Assembly: GCF_049389645.1 (NCBI RefSeq)
Contig: NZ_CP186540.1
Span: 1,426,001-1,490,000, forward strand
DNA from: Alkalibacterium sp049389645
GTDB lineage: Bacteria; Bacillota; Bacilli; Lactobacillales; Carnobacteriaceae_A
DNA length: 64,000 bases
Reading direction: 5' to 3'
The translations under genes and the position numbers were made by a program. Every line of letters begins with the position of its first letter. The first letter of the stretch is position 1. Shown here one piece after another: positions 1-8,608 of this stretch. Under the pieces are notes generated by a model. It did not search any database, was not told the origin of the DNA, and worked only from the letters and a program-made list of their open reading frames with translations.

Positions 1-1
1 T

Positions 2-403
2 ATCCTGGAAGCAAACAATACGGAAAATGCACCAAAAGATGCCCTAGCTACACAAACGGTCGCTTTTTCCCATTACAATCATCTTTCTGCTCAATTACCT
101 CTAGATCCAAAAACGGATGAAATGGTAGCGGGTGGTGTAAAAGAGCAGGCTGGACAGTGCTTGGAAAACATCAAGGCAATTATAGAAAGTGTCGACCACG
201 TGATGGAGGATGTGGTTAAAGTGAATATATTCCTTAAAAACATTACGGATATCGATGCTGTCGACGGAGTTTATAAAAAATTCTTCCCAGACGGTGTTCC
301 TGCTCGAAGCATAGTTGGCGTATCAGCTTTACCAGAAGGTGCTTTGATCCAAATCGATGCCGTTGTATCAAACGCCGAGGGGACACCTCCAATAGCGAAG
401 TAA
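2..403 (+). CDS. RidA/YjgF/UK114 family protein (5' end outside window)
   Basis: The frame is open from the left edge, so the N-terminus lies outside the window. The visible 133 residues form most of a RidA domain: LPLDP near the start, the helix CLENIKAIIESVD, the strand VVKVNIFLKNI, and the family signature PARSIVGVSALPEGALIQI before a short tail. In this family the Arg of PARS binds the carboxylate of enamine/imine intermediates released by PLP enzymes, which RidA hydrolyses to keto acids and ammonia; the protein is a cytosolic trimer. The homology already runs upstream of the first internal ATG (122), so that ATG is not the start. A strong terminator follows. The family is clear; the exact substrate is not. 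Confidence 0.85.
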   Translation: MLEANNTENAPKDALATQTVAFSHYNHLSAQLPLDPKTDEMVAGGVKEQAGQCLENIKAIIESVDHVMEDVVKVNIFLKNITDIDAVDGVYKKFFPDGVPARSIVGVSALPEGALIQIDAVVSNAEGTPPIAK

Positions 404-473
404 CAAGTATTCGTTTGTAAAGGCAGGAACGGTCAACGTTACTTTTTAATGCCGATTCTTAACAGCACAGCTG

Positions 474-526
474 AAAAAGCATCAAGCTTTCTGCCGATTA
501 TGGCCGAAATCTTGATGCTTTTTTTA
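474..526 (+). terminator. Rho-independent terminator after the RidA gene
   Basis: The arm AAGCATCAAG (477-486) pairs with CTTGATGCTT (511-520) and is followed by a T-run. The A-run on the left arm lets it also serve the convergent mnmH gene on the minus strand. Confidence 0.8.
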
Positions 527-534
527 GTTTACTA

Positions 535-1560
535 TTATCGTTTCACTGAAAGGTACTGTTTTACTTGTTCTTTCGCAGCTTCCACTGACGATTCTTCGAT
601 CGATGTGACCAAGTTTTCCGCACAAGCGGTTGAATGATTGTACCTCGGGTCATAATAATGCGTCAAAAGGTTCTCTACTACGACGGGGTAATCTTTTTCT
701 GCAAGTGCCTGTGCTATCGCATTCGCCACGGGTGTGTGAATCCGACTTTTGATCACTTGAAAGGCTTCGATAAATTGATCGTGATAGTCATCAGGTGAAT
801 AGTCTGCTAAAATATTTTTTACGCGCTCGTTTAAGGGAAGCTCAATGAACAATTGAGGACTCGTTTCTTTATGTCGATAGAAGTGCTCGGGTATCGTTAT
901 CTTGCCGACCCGTGAGCTTTCCCCCTCTATGAGTATGAAAGCTTCGTCTTGATAGCGTAATAAAGCTTCACCTAACAATAGATTGAACGTTCTTTGATTA
1001 CTCGGTTCCAGTCCGATATGACCAAAAATCGAACCGCGATGACGGGCCATACCTTCCAAATCAATAACGGGATAGCCCTCTTTCTTCAGTTGAAGAAGAA
1101 TGTGCGTTTTCCCGTTTCCGGTATGCCCGTTCAAGACATACAGTGGTGGGATGCGTACTGTGCCGAGCTGTTCTTTATTCCAGCTGTGATAAGCTCTGAT
1201 ACCGCCAGTTAACCGATTTATAGGGATATTCATTAAACCCACGACCGTTGCGGCAGTTTCACTGCGCATGCCCCCGCGCCAGCAGAAGACGGTTACTGGT
1301 GTCTTCAGTTCCTTGAATTGCTGGATAAAGACAGGTAGTTTTTTTGAAAAAATTTCCAAACCAAGATCTTTTGCGGCATCCTGTCCTTTTTGTTTATAGG
1401 TTGTTCCGACCTCTGCCCGCTCGTCATTCGAAAAAAGTGGTATGTTGATCGCGCCTGGAATCGTTGCTTCCGCATATTCTTTTGGTGAACGCACATCGAC
1501 AACGGTGTGTCCTTTTTCTTTTAAGCGATAGAGCTCAAGTGGTGTGACATCTTTAAACAT
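535..1560 (-). CDS. mnmH: tRNA 2-selenouridine synthase (MnmH/SelU)
   Basis: 341 residues, the usual length for this enzyme. It replaces the sulfur of 2-thiouridine at the wobble position of some tRNAs with selenium from selenophosphate, through a geranylated intermediate. An N-terminal rhodanese domain (about 1-125) carries the catalytic Cys at 93 in CWRGGMRS. A P-loop domain follows with GHTGNGKT at 145-152. It lies 14 bp downstream of selD on the same strand, so the donor-making enzyme and the user enzyme are probably co-transcribed. The pair is the diagnostic marker of the selenouridine trait. The start is the ATG directly after selD. Confidence 0.93.
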   Translation of the reverse strand: MFKDVTPLELYRLKEKGHTVVDVRSPKEYAEATIPGAINIPLFSNDERAEVGTTYKQKGQDAAKDLGLEIFSKKLPVFIQQFKELKTPVTVFCWRGGMRSETAATVVGLMNIPINRLTGGIRAYHSWNKEQLGTVRIPPLYVLNGHTGNGKTHILLQLKKEGYPVIDLEGMARHRGSIFGHIGLEPSNQRTFNLLLGEALLRYQDEAFILIEGESSRVGKITIPEHFYRHKETSPQLFIELPLNERVKNILADYSPDDYHDQFIEAFQVIKSRIHTPVANAIAQALAEKDYPVVVENLLTHYYDPRYNHSTACAENLVTSIEESSVEAAKEQVKQYLSVKR

Positions 1561-1574
1561 AATCGTATCCTTCC

Positions 1575-2615
1575 TTATTTGACGTAGATATGACCGGCAT
1601 CGCCGTCTGATACTTCCCCGATCAATTTAGCATCGATCCCTTTAAGTTTAAGCGATTCAAGCAATGCTGAAACGTCAGCTTCACTCACGGCCATCAGTAA
1701 TCCACCGGAGGTGACTGCGTCTGCTAAAATGAGTTGATCGATCTCATCGTGATGGTCTGCAAAATGGACAACAGCTTTTACATGTTTCAAATTATTTCGT
1801 GATCCACCTGGAATGGCACCTTGTTCTGCAAGGTCACGCACACGAGGAAGGACAGGGACGTCGTCTTTTCGGATGGTCAACGCTTGATGACTTTCAGTGG
1901 CCATTTCAGTGAGGTGTCCTAACAGTCCAAAACCAGTTACGTCGGTACAGGCATGGACGTTGTGCTGATTCATGACTTCTGCTGCTGCTTTATTGAGTGT
2001 TGCCATCACGCGCGTAACGTTTCTGGTTTCCTCTTCTGTCAATAAGTTGTTTTTGATGGCTGTGGTCGAAATCCCCACGCCGATCGGTTTTGTGAGAATA
2101 AGTTTGTCGCCTTTTTTCGCTCCGGCATTTGTATGAATGTGATCCGGATGAATCGTACCGGTGACTGAAAGGCCAAATTTGGGTTCCTGATCATCGATCG
2201 AGTGTCCCCCGACAAGGTTACAGTCGGCTTCTTTTAATTTATCACTTGCACCGCGTAAGATGTCAGTGAGGATCGCTTTATCTAAGTCGAAAATGGGAAA
2301 AGCCACGATGTTCAGTGCAGTGATCGGCGTTCCGCCCATCGCATACACATCACTCAGGGCATTCGCCGCTGCAATCTGACCGAAATCATACGGATCATCA
2401 ACGATTGGAGTAAAGAAATCAAGGGTCTGGACAATGGCCAGGTCATCCGTTAATTTATAAACACCCGCGTCGTCACCGGTATCTAAACCGACGAGGAGGT
2501 TTGGGTCGTTCTTTTGGGCTGGAAGGTTAAGAAGTACCTCGCGTAATTCAGTAGGACCGATCTTGCAGCCGCAGCCGCCTTTTTTTGTAAGTGTGGTTAA
2601 TTTAACTTGAGTCAT
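1575..2615 (-). CDS. selD: selenide, water dikinase (selenophosphate synthase)
   Basis: 346 residues. It makes selenophosphate from selenide and ATP, releasing AMP and phosphate. The glycine-rich N-terminal loop GGCGCKIGPTEL holds the catalytic pair as Cys15 and Lys18, so this is the Cys form and not a selenocysteine protein. GLDTGDDAGVY is the ATP/metal-binding motif of the AIR-synthase fold. It is the first gene of a two-gene minus-strand operon with mnmH. No selA, selB or selenoprotein gene is visible here, so the likely use of selenophosphate is tRNA modification. Confidence 0.94.
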   Translation of the reverse strand: MTQVKLTTLTKKGGCGCKIGPTELREVLLNLPAQKNDPNLLVGLDTGDDAGVYKLTDDLAIVQTLDFFTPIVDDPYDFGQIAAANALSDVYAMGGTPITALNIVAFPIFDLDKAILTDILRGASDKLKEADCNLVGGHSIDDQEPKFGLSVTGTIHPDHIHTNAGAKKGDKLILTKPIGVGISTTAIKNNLLTEEETRNVTRVMATLNKAAAEVMNQHNVHACTDVTGFGLLGHLTEMATESHQALTIRKDDVPVLPRVRDLAEQGAIPGGSRNNLKHVKAVVHFADHHDEIDQLILADAVTSGGLLMAVSEADVSALLESLKLKGIDAKLIGEVSDGDAGHIYVK

Positions 2616-2888
2616 TCTTTCTGCCTTCTTTCATTTGGTTGATATCGATACTTACAGTTTAACACTCATTTCACCGTTCTGTTATAAATGAATAGGTTTT
2701 TTTAAAAGGTTATTAAGAATTATATGATATCTTATATTGATAAACTTCACAGTATGTTAATATAATCCTAAAGAGGTGGTTTATTGAAGTTGAATCAAAA
2801 TACGATTGCTTTCGTTAATCAACTCAATCTAGTATGAAACAGGCTGAAATTAAACGTTTTTGTCATTATATGAAGGAGTGACTACCAA

Positions 2889-3938
2889 ATGAGTTTTTTT
2901 AATAAAGTGAAGGAACCTATCTTTCTTAAAGAGAATGGGAATACTGAAGAACAGTTAGAAATGCTGAAAGATTTGGAACCGACCCTGAATCCGGACGGGG
3001 TAAATATCCTGAAGCGAGATATAAAATTCTTGGAGTATGGCATTGCTGGTGAGAAGAATATAAAATTCGAACTAAAAAACAGCCACATGCCTATGTATGT
3101 CCTGCATGATATTTATCTGGAGGATGGCGAGTTAAGTGCACAGATAGACTACTTGGTTTTTACAAATAAATTATGTTTTATCATTGAATGTAAAAATCTT
3201 TATGGAAATATCGACATCAATAATGCGGGCGATTTTATACGCACGACAGAATTTAAAGGGCGTAAGAAGAAGGAAGGCATCTATTCTCCGATCACTCAGA
3301 ATCAGCGTCATCTGGACTTAATGAAAAAGATTAGAGTTGAGAGTAGAGGAAATATATTGACTAAGTCTATTTCTAAAAGATATTTTGATGAGTTCAACAA
3401 GCCGGTCGTTGTGCTGGCTAATCCAAAGACGGTACTTAATGCGAGATATGCAGAAAAAGAAGTGAGAGAAAAAGTAATAAGGGCAGATCAATTGGTTAAA
3501 TACATGAAAGAAGCAAATAAACAGTCAAATAGTTCTGCTACGTCTGACAAAGATACGCTGGCTTGGGCACAATCTTATTTGGATCTACACATAGATAGTT
3601 TGAAAGATTATACCCAAAAGTATGAACCTTATAAATTGAAAACTGTTAAACAGGACATGGATAAAAAAGTCAGTCTGACGTCAGAAGAAAAACCAGCAGT
3701 ACATAAAGCATTACCGGTAAAGGAAACAAAGATTTTCAAAGAATTGAAGGATTTCCGATTAAATAAGAGTCGGGAAGAAGAAATCAGAGCTTATCATATC
3801 TTTAGCGATAAGCAATTGACAGCCTTGATCGATGAGATGCCTAAGAGTAGAGAAGACCTTCAGTTAGTCGATGGATTTGGCGAGGCCAAGGTAAAAAAAT
3901 ACGGCGATGACATTGTGAGTATCATACAGAGATACTAG
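2889..3938 (+). CDS. NERD domain protein with C-terminal HRDC domain
   Basis: 349 residues, soluble. Residues about 50-165 form a NERD (nuclease-related) domain with the core acidic/basic set: Asp87 in QIDYLVF, then Glu100 and Lys102 in FIIECKN, as in PD-(D/E)xK nucleases. The central part (about 200-280) is charged and likely a linker. Residues about 283-349 match an HRDC domain (FRLNKSREEEIRAYHIF, then LVDGFGEAKVKKYGDDI), a helical nucleic-acid-binding module found in RecQ helicases. A DNA-processing role is plausible but not shown. It is preceded by GAAGGAGTG and stands alone, divergent from selD. Confidence 0.8.
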   Translation: MSFFNKVKEPIFLKENGNTEEQLEMLKDLEPTLNPDGVNILKRDIKFLEYGIAGEKNIKFELKNSHMPMYVLHDIYLEDGELSAQIDYLVFTNKLCFIIECKNLYGNIDINNAGDFIRTTEFKGRKKKEGIYSPITQNQRHLDLMKKIRVESRGNILTKSISKRYFDEFNKPVVVLANPKTVLNARYAEKEVREKVIRADQLVKYMKEANKQSNSSATSDKDTLAWAQSYLDLHIDSLKDYTQKYEPYKLKTVKQDMDKKVSLTSEEKPAVHKALPVKETKIFKELKDFRLNKSREEEIRAYHIFSDKQLTALIDEMPKSREDLQLVDGFGEAKVKKYGDDIVSIIQRY

Positions 3939-4036
3939 TTTGGTCATAGCCGTGAGAGCTAAATGAATTGCTATTTTGTTTTGCTGTAAAAAAAATTTCA
4001 GTTGGATTAAATTATAATGCGTTACACATTAAAAAT

Positions 4037-4079
4037 AACACTTGATCAGTTTCTCGAGCTAAGCAACTGATCAAGCGTT
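4037..4079. repeat. inverted repeat between the NERD and DinB-like genes
   Basis: AACACTTGATCAGTT (4037-4051) and AACTGATCAAGCGTT (4065-4079) pair at 14 of 15 positions around a 13-nt loop. No T-run follows, so it is a poor terminator. It could be an operator or an RNA hairpin. Confidence 0.45.
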
Positions 4080-4189
4080 GATAAATCAACATTTCAGTAT
4101 ATAAAAACATATTTTATACACTACAAATAGAAATGAGTTTTTGAGTTTAACTTTCTTTATAATGAGTTAATAAGAGAGGTGTTTATGAA

Positions 4190-4615
4190 ATGGAAAAACT
4201 GATGGAACGACTCAACACTGCATTTGATTTAACGGATGACCTTGTCAAAAACTTAAGTGTTCAAGACTTGAAATTAACGCTAGGTGACTTGCCGTCGAAT
4301 ACGATAGGTGAACAAATCTGGTGCATCGTCGGCGCAAGAGAAAGCTACCTTCAAGCTGTTATTCATAATGAATGGGTCGGTTTCTCATGTTCACTTAATG
4401 ATTTAACTACTCATTCGAGTGTAATGTACAGCCTTAAAAGCAGTTCCAAAGCCTGCATAGAGCAAGTTGATTCTAAAGATTTGAATGACACACAGATCGA
4501 CTATCTTTTTACACTTTTGGAGCATGAAATCCAGCATCACGGACAGCTGATCCGATATATTTACGGAAACAAACTTTCCTTTCCCAAGAGTTGGAATAAC
4601 AGATATGCTGTTTAA
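4190..4615 (+). CDS. DinB superfamily protein
   Basis: 141 residues, an all-helical four-helix-bundle type of protein. The C-terminal LEHEIQHHGQLIRYIY segment is the typical last metal-binding helix of DinB/YfiT-like proteins. An upstream helix contains IWCIVGARESYLQAV, where the family often has another His, so metal binding may be partial. These proteins are thiol-dependent or metal-dependent transferases in some Gram-positives and damage-inducible proteins of unknown function in others. GAGAGGTG lies before the ATG. Monocistronic, with a terminator 15 nt downstream. Confidence 0.75.
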   Translation: MEKLMERLNTAFDLTDDLVKNLSVQDLKLTLGDLPSNTIGEQIWCIVGARESYLQAVIHNEWVGFSCSLNDLTTHSSVMYSLKSSSKACIEQVDSKDLNDTQIDYLFTLLEHEIQHHGQLIRYIYGNKLSFPKSWNNRYAV

Positions 4616-4630
4616 CTATAATGATAGTTG

Positions 4631-4668
4631 TACCCCATGATTGCATAGTCGATGTCATGGGGTATTTG
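4631..4668 (+). terminator. Terminator after the DinB-like gene
   Basis: TACCCCATGA pairs with TCATGGGGTA, followed by TTTGTATGTTT. Confidence 0.6.
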
Positions 4669-4741
4669 TATGTTTGAAGTGCTTTTTTGACATGGAACTG
4701 TATACTGATTTTTTTCTCAGAAGGGGTTATTTAATAATTTC

Positions 4742-5224
4742 TCAGTGTTGCTGATTTAGTGTCTCCGCAAAACTGTGTATCACATCTTCTCGAATAGCAG
4801 AGACATCTTTGTCGATTTTTGCCACTCTTTTTGTGATCATTTTTTCTGCGAAATTCATGTCACTGAAGTCAAAGGCTCCTCCAAAACACTCTCTTACTAA
4901 CGCTTTGTCCTGTAATTCGGTCGGGTAATTGACTTCCAGTTCGTTTCTCAATGTATGTTCTTCCTGCATGCCACAAATAAATAGACCGATTGTTTTTTGT
5001 TCCAGTTCATTTAAATTTGTTTTTGCGAAAGTATCCACTTCTTTCAATATCTTCCCTATATATACTGGACTGCCAAGCACGACTGTATCGTATTTGGAAA
5101 AATCAACGTCAGTCTGCTCTTTCAAGTTGATTCTCTCTGTTTCTCCATCCAAGTGTTCTTCCAGTAATTTCGCACATTTTTCAGTACAGCCATGTTTGCT
5201 CGCATAGGCTATCAAGGTCTTCAT
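4742..5224 (-). CDS. flavodoxin-fold protein
   Basis: 160 residues. The start MKTLIAYASKHGCTEKCA is the FMN phosphate-binding loop of flavodoxins, and VVLGSPVYIGKI plus LFICGMQ are further FMN-contact regions. The length and motifs resemble the HemG-like 'flavodoxin domain' group (menaquinone-dependent protoporphyrinogen oxidase relatives), but no haem genes are nearby, so I do not call hemG. It is the second gene of a two-gene minus-strand operon, 14 bp after an FMN-binding membrane protein. This suggests a small flavin electron-transfer unit with one partner outside the membrane and one in the cytosol. Confidence 0.75.
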   Translation of the reverse strand: MKTLIAYASKHGCTEKCAKLLEEHLDGETERINLKEQTDVDFSKYDTVVLGSPVYIGKILKEVDTFAKTNLNELEQKTIGLFICGMQEEHTLRNELEVNYPTELQDKALVRECFGGAFDFSDMNFAEKMITKRVAKIDKDVSAIREDVIHSFAETLNQQH

Positions 5225-5238
5225 CTTGTTTCCTCCTC

Positions 5239-5619
5239 TTAGGGATCCAGGGCATTTTCAATGGCTTTTAAATAGGCGCGGGAGGTGACCGTCGAACCGG
5301 TGACCACATCCGTATCAGTCTGCTGATTTTCCAGCACATTTTCAATGATTCCCTGACTGAACTCAGCCGTTGTAAAAAGCATATCCTCGATTATAATGAT
5401 ATCGGTAATTTCTCCATTTTCAACAACCACTTCCACTTTGTTGGACCATCTACCTCCCTCATACTCACCTTGGTAACGACCGTCTTCCAGCTCAGCAGCA
5501 CCTCTACCTTCCAGTGGGATATCTCTATCAAGACCTCGTGTTGCATAGATAAGAAAACCAGCAGCAACGATCAACATTAAGCCAATCAGCACCGCAGAAA
5601 TTTTGAGTAACTTTTTCAT
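5239..5619 (-). CDS. membrane-anchored FMN-binding domain protein
   Basis: 126 residues from the ATG at 5619, chosen because AAAGGAG lies 9 nt upstream; an upstream ATG at 5691 lacks a site. One N-terminal membrane helix (ISAVLIGLMLIVAAGFLIYA, about 7-26) is followed by an extracytoplasmic FMN_bind domain: GRYQGEYEGGRWSNKVEV, then VVTGSTVTSRAYLKAIENAL. The (S/T)G(A/S)T motif (here TGST) is where ApbE-type transferases attach FMN covalently in Rnf/Nqr and extracellular electron-transfer proteins. No apbE is in the window. The gene leads the operon with the flavodoxin. Confidence 0.8.
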   Translation of the reverse strand: MKKLLKISAVLIGLMLIVAAGFLIYATRGLDRDIPLEGRGAAELEDGRYQGEYEGGRWSNKVEVVVENGEITDIIIIEDMLFTTAEFSQGIIENVLENQQTDTDVVTGSTVTSRAYLKAIENALDP

Positions 5620-5721
5620 GCCAGCCAACTCCTTTTTAACGGTACGATAAAAATTGGAGACGATCACAACAGATAATGGGCAGATTAACAACAGGGGATT
5701 TACAGGGGTTATTTCAGCTTA

Positions 5722-5751
5722 AGTATAACTCTTTGAGAGATAATCAGGCAA
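5722..5751 (-). promoter_or_regulatory. Candidate sigma-A promoter for the FMN-binding/flavodoxin operon
   Basis: On the minus strand TTGCCT and TATACT are 18 nt apart, about 100 nt upstream of the chosen start. A candidate only, from consensus similarity. Confidence 0.4.
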
Positions 5752-5908
5752 ATGAGAGCCTGTCAATTCAACATATTCCATTCAACTTTAGTTGATTTAT
5801 AAAGAGGTGTTACGCACTGGAAATGACACATAATTATACCTTTCTAGAACAAAGTGACATATGTATGACGCATAAGTAAATGTAGAGAACGATATTCAAA
5901 TCAGCTGT
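5752..5908. other. Intergenic DNA with no recognised gene
   Basis: Together with its flanks, about 400 bp separate the divergent FMN-binding gene and the small zinc protein. Apart from the two promoters and the hairpins listed, no coding frame or RNA gene was recognised. Confidence 0.5.
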
Positions 5909-5936
5909 TTGATGGGGTGGCTGCTCATGTTATAAT
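5909..5936 (+). promoter_or_regulatory. Sigma-A promoter for the small zinc-ribbon gene
   Basis: TTGATG and TATAAT are separated by 16 nt. The predicted transcript starts near 5943, inside the AGCTTAG/CTAAGCT inverted repeat. Confidence 0.6.
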
Positions 5937-5940
5937 AAGG

Positions 5941-5959
5941 AGCTTAGGATATCTAAGCT
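5941..5959. repeat. 7-bp inverted repeat at the predicted transcription start
   Basis: AGCTTAG (5941-5947) and CTAAGCT (5953-5959) flank a 5-nt spacer directly after the -10 box. It could be an operator or a 5' hairpin. Confidence 0.4.
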
Positions 5960-6021
5960 TTAACCTTGAACGGATGCTTAAAAAGCCTCCGCCTATCGAA
6001 AAAATATGGAGGTGTAAGAAA

Positions 6022-6231
6022 ATGAATAAACGATGGACTATCGGTAAAATAAAAGAATATGTTGAGAACAATTCGGAAAGCAAGTTGCTATCGACAGAAT
6101 ACCTCGGTTTTTCTCAGAGGCTACAATTTGAATGTGCATGTGGAAACACGTTTGAAAAAACATTTTCGAAGTTTAAAGATAAGAAACAACACAAGTGTGA
6201 CGTTTGTCAGCCGCCGAAAGAGTTACGCTGA
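6022..6231 (+). CDS. small zinc-ribbon protein, unknown function
   Basis: 69 residues from the ATG at 6022, which has GGAGGTG 7 nt upstream; the longer frame from 5917 would run through the promoter. The second half carries CACG and CDVC pairs about 25 residues apart (FECACGNTF and KCDVC), a treble-clef or zinc-ribbon pattern common at the ends of small nucleic-acid-binding proteins. The N-terminal MNKRWTIGKIKEYV segment resembles the short helix that precedes such ribbons in phage-type HNH-associated proteins. No family name is claimed. A perfect terminator follows. A CCTCC in the leader may hide its ribosome site. Confidence 0.6.
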   Translation: MNKRWTIGKIKEYVENNSESKLLSTEYLGFSQRLQFECACGNTFEKTFSKFKDKKQHKCDVCQPPKELR

Positions 6232-6252
6232 CTAGATAGCTTATAAATAATG

Positions 6253-6287
6253 TGCCAACTTCTCCTAAAGAGAAGTTGGCATTTTTT
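6253..6287 (+). terminator. Terminator after the zinc-ribbon gene
   Basis: TGCCAACTTCTC pairs perfectly with GAGAAGTTGGCA around CTAAA, followed by TTTTTT. Confidence 0.9.
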
Positions 6288-6478
6288 ATTCGCTTTGAAT
6301 CGCTCAACGAACAAGCTGTCGCGTTGTTCCATCTAACGATTACCAGTTGAAAACTATCCATATCAATAGTCTTTCTTTAATTAAAATCCGATAAAGTGAT
6401 ATAATAAAAGACTATATATGAAGAAGAACTTCAAGCGATGAGAGCCTTAACTGATAGGTTAAAAAGGAGGGAAGTTTC

Positions 6479-7684
6479 ATGCAGAATAAAGAGCTTTTAA
6501 AAGAACTGGACGAGATCTTAAAGTATATCAGTATGGAGATTGGTGAACGTTTAACGGGTTCGGCTAACAATAAAAAGATCGAAGCGTATGCAGAAAACTA
6601 TTTCAAAAATCAAGGTTTCGAAGTAGAATCACAGCGATTTTCCTGTCTGGATTTCAAAACGGCAGATGCCGAATTGACGTTTAAAGGTGAAACTATTTCA
6701 GTCAAGCCTTCCTATTACACGACAGGGTGCAGCGTCACCGGTGACTATGTAAAAATCGAAACGCTGGCTGAACTGAAAAGAAGCAGTTTAACAGAAAAGA
6801 TAGCAGTCCTGTACGGCGAGTTGACAGAGGAACAGATCATGCCCAAAAGCTTTCCATTTTACAATCCAGAAAGACATCAAGAAATCGTTCGGGTACTGGA
6901 AGAAAAAAATCCGGCAGCCATCGTTACTGTTGTCGAGAAGGATGAATCCATTTTTGAGGACGGCGACTTCGTCATCCCCAGTATGTATGTGACTAAGATT
7001 GATGGCGAGAAATTACTTGAAAATAACGGGGAACTAAAACTGGTTATCAACGCAGCGAGAGAAGACTCTGATGGAGCTAACGTTATCGCTAGACTCAATC
7101 CTGAAAAGAGACATAAAGTGGTCTTGACGGCGCATATGGATACGAAATCAGGGACTCCGGGAGCATTGGATAACTCAACCGGCATCGCCATCCTATTGTT
7201 GCTGAGTCAGTTGATCAAACCAGCAGACATCGATTTCTGTCTGGAACTGTTATTGCTGAATGGGGAAGACTATTATTCGATCCCTGGACAACGAAAGTAC
7301 ATGGACACCTATCTTAAAGCACCCCAAGATATTTTATTGGCCATCAACTGCGATGGCGTTGGGCTGAAAAACAGTCCGACGACTGTCACGTTCATTGAAG
7401 GTGAAAGGGAACTGGAAAACCGGCTGAAAGACAGATTACTTGATAATAGCGATCTAGAGTTTATCGAGCCCTGGGTTCAAGGCGATCACATGATATTTGC
7501 CATGGAAAACATCCCTGTTATTGCCTTTACCTCCAAAGGTATCTTTCAGTTGTTGGAGACAGTTATTCACACCGAAAAAGATACGATCGAACTGATCGAT
7601 CTTGATAAAGTAATCAAAACAGTTCGAATACTCGAAGAACTTGTAAAAAAGTTTGAGCCGGAGATTTCGTCCAAATCACTTTGA
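6479..7684 (+). CDS. M28 family zinc aminopeptidase-like protein
   Basis: 401 residues, no signal peptide. The zinc-peptidase set is complete: His219 and Asp221 in TAHMDTK, bridging Asp231 in ALDNSTG, Glu263 in LNGEDYY, Asp in INCDGVG and a late His in VIHTEKDT. Between about 60 and 190 sits a PA-like insert typical of M28 enzymes. It probably trims peptides in the cytosol. Preceded by AAAAAGGAGGG. It may be co-transcribed with the reductase-like gene 45 nt downstream, as no terminator lies between them. Confidence 0.85.
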   Translation: MQNKELLKELDEILKYISMEIGERLTGSANNKKIEAYAENYFKNQGFEVESQRFSCLDFKTADAELTFKGETISVKPSYYTTGCSVTGDYVKIETLAELKRSSLTEKIAVLYGELTEEQIMPKSFPFYNPERHQEIVRVLEEKNPAAIVTVVEKDESIFEDGDFVIPSMYVTKIDGEKLLENNGELKLVINAAREDSDGANVIARLNPEKRHKVVLTAHMDTKSGTPGALDNSTGIAILLLLSQLIKPADIDFCLELLLLNGEDYYSIPGQRKYMDTYLKAPQDILLAINCDGVGLKNSPTTVTFIEGERELENRLKDRLLDNSDLEFIEPWVQGDHMIFAMENIPVIAFTSKGIFQLLETVIHTEKDTIELIDLDKVIKTVRILEELVKKFEPEISSKSL

Positions 7685-7729
7685 CAGACAAAAAGAATGA
7701 AAAAATATCAATGTAAGGAGGATTAAAAA

Positions 7730-8608
7730 ATGAAAATCTTGATTTATGGTGCCGGACCGTTTGGGAGTCTTTTTGCAGAACGTTTAGCAGAAGCGAACCA
7801 CGATGTCTCTATTTTAGACAGAGGAGAGCGATTGGATCAGTTACGTGAACAGGGTGTTGTCATAATAGATCATTCAACTGAAGAGAAGACTGTCACACGA
7901 GTTCCTGTTGTGGAATCTTTGAATGAAGATGATTATTATGATTTGATCATCGTGCCTATGCGGAAAAATAAGGCACTGGAAATACTACCTACGTTAGCAA
8001 AAAATAAAAAAGTACCGACCTTCCTTTTCATGATGAACAATGCTGAAGGTTCAAAAAGACTAGTGGATGCTCTTGGAAAAGAAAGGGTCATGATGGGCTT
8101 TCCTTTACCAGGTGGAAAACGTGAAGGGCACGCTATGAGAATGTTGTCCGTAAATGAGAAAAATAAATGGGCCCTTCCAATTGGAGAAGCGGACGGAACG
8201 ATTCGGGAGAGAACCAAAAAAATTGCGGACGTACTTGGTTCGATGAGAGGCTACAAGGTCGATATTCGAACAGATATGGATGATTGGTTAAAGTGTCATG
8301 TCGCCATTTTGATTGTGTCATTTGTCCCAGCTGCTTATGCAGCTTCTTTAGATATAGAACGATTCGAGCGAACACAAGATGCGATTGTTTTGGCCATTCG
8401 AGCGCAACGAGAAGCCTTTAAAGCATTGAGAAGTGTAGGGGTCAAAATGAGTCCTTCAGCAGTCATCAAATTTTCAGAATGGACACCAGAGCCAGTAATG
8501 ATCCCGATTTGGAAAAAGGCTTTAGGCGTTGAGCTTTACAAAGTAGCGTTCGCTCATTTAGAAGAAGCTGAAGATGAGATGAATCATTTACATCAAGAGT
8601 TTATGTAA
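7730..8608 (+). CDS. ketopantoate reductase family protein (ApbA/PanE-like), C-terminally truncated
   Basis: 292 residues before the stop. The N-terminus MKILIYGAGPFGSLFAERL is a Rossmann NAD(P)-binding motif, and the C-terminal helical domain contains the DDWLKCHVAIL segment of the family, with Lys at the active-site position. The real panE is not implied, since no pantothenate genes are near. The frame stops at a TAA (8606-8608), but the same frame then continues for 60 more codons of plausible family sequence. A nonsense mutation probably removed the last helices. The protein may be non-functional or tolerate the loss. Confidence 0.75.
   Translation: MKILIYGAGPFGSLFAERLAEANHDVSILDRGERLDQLREQGVVIIDHSTEEKTVTRVPVVESLNEDDYYDLIIVPMRKNKALEILPTLAKNKKVPTFLFMMNNAEGSKRLVDALGKERVMMGFPLPGGKREGHAMRMLSVNEKNKWALPIGEADGTIRERTKKIADVLGSMRGYKVDIRTDMDDWLKCHVAILIVSFVPAAYAASLDIERFERTQDAIVLAIRAQREAFKALRSVGVKMSPSAVIKFSEWTPEPVMIPIWKKALGVELYKVAFAHLEEAEDEMNHLHQEFM

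Noticed and set aside
449..637. 62-codon plus-strand frame after the RidA gene
   Set aside because: It runs through the terminator and antisense over mnmH, with no ribosome site or family similarity.
1575..2615. Selenocysteine in SelD
   Set aside because: The catalytic position is encoded as Cys in GGCGCK and the gene has no in-frame TGA.
2783..2836. 17-codon TTG frame with AGAGGTGG upstream, before the NERD gene
   Set aside because: Rare start codon, no paralog and no terminator or regulatory pairing; chance is enough to explain it.
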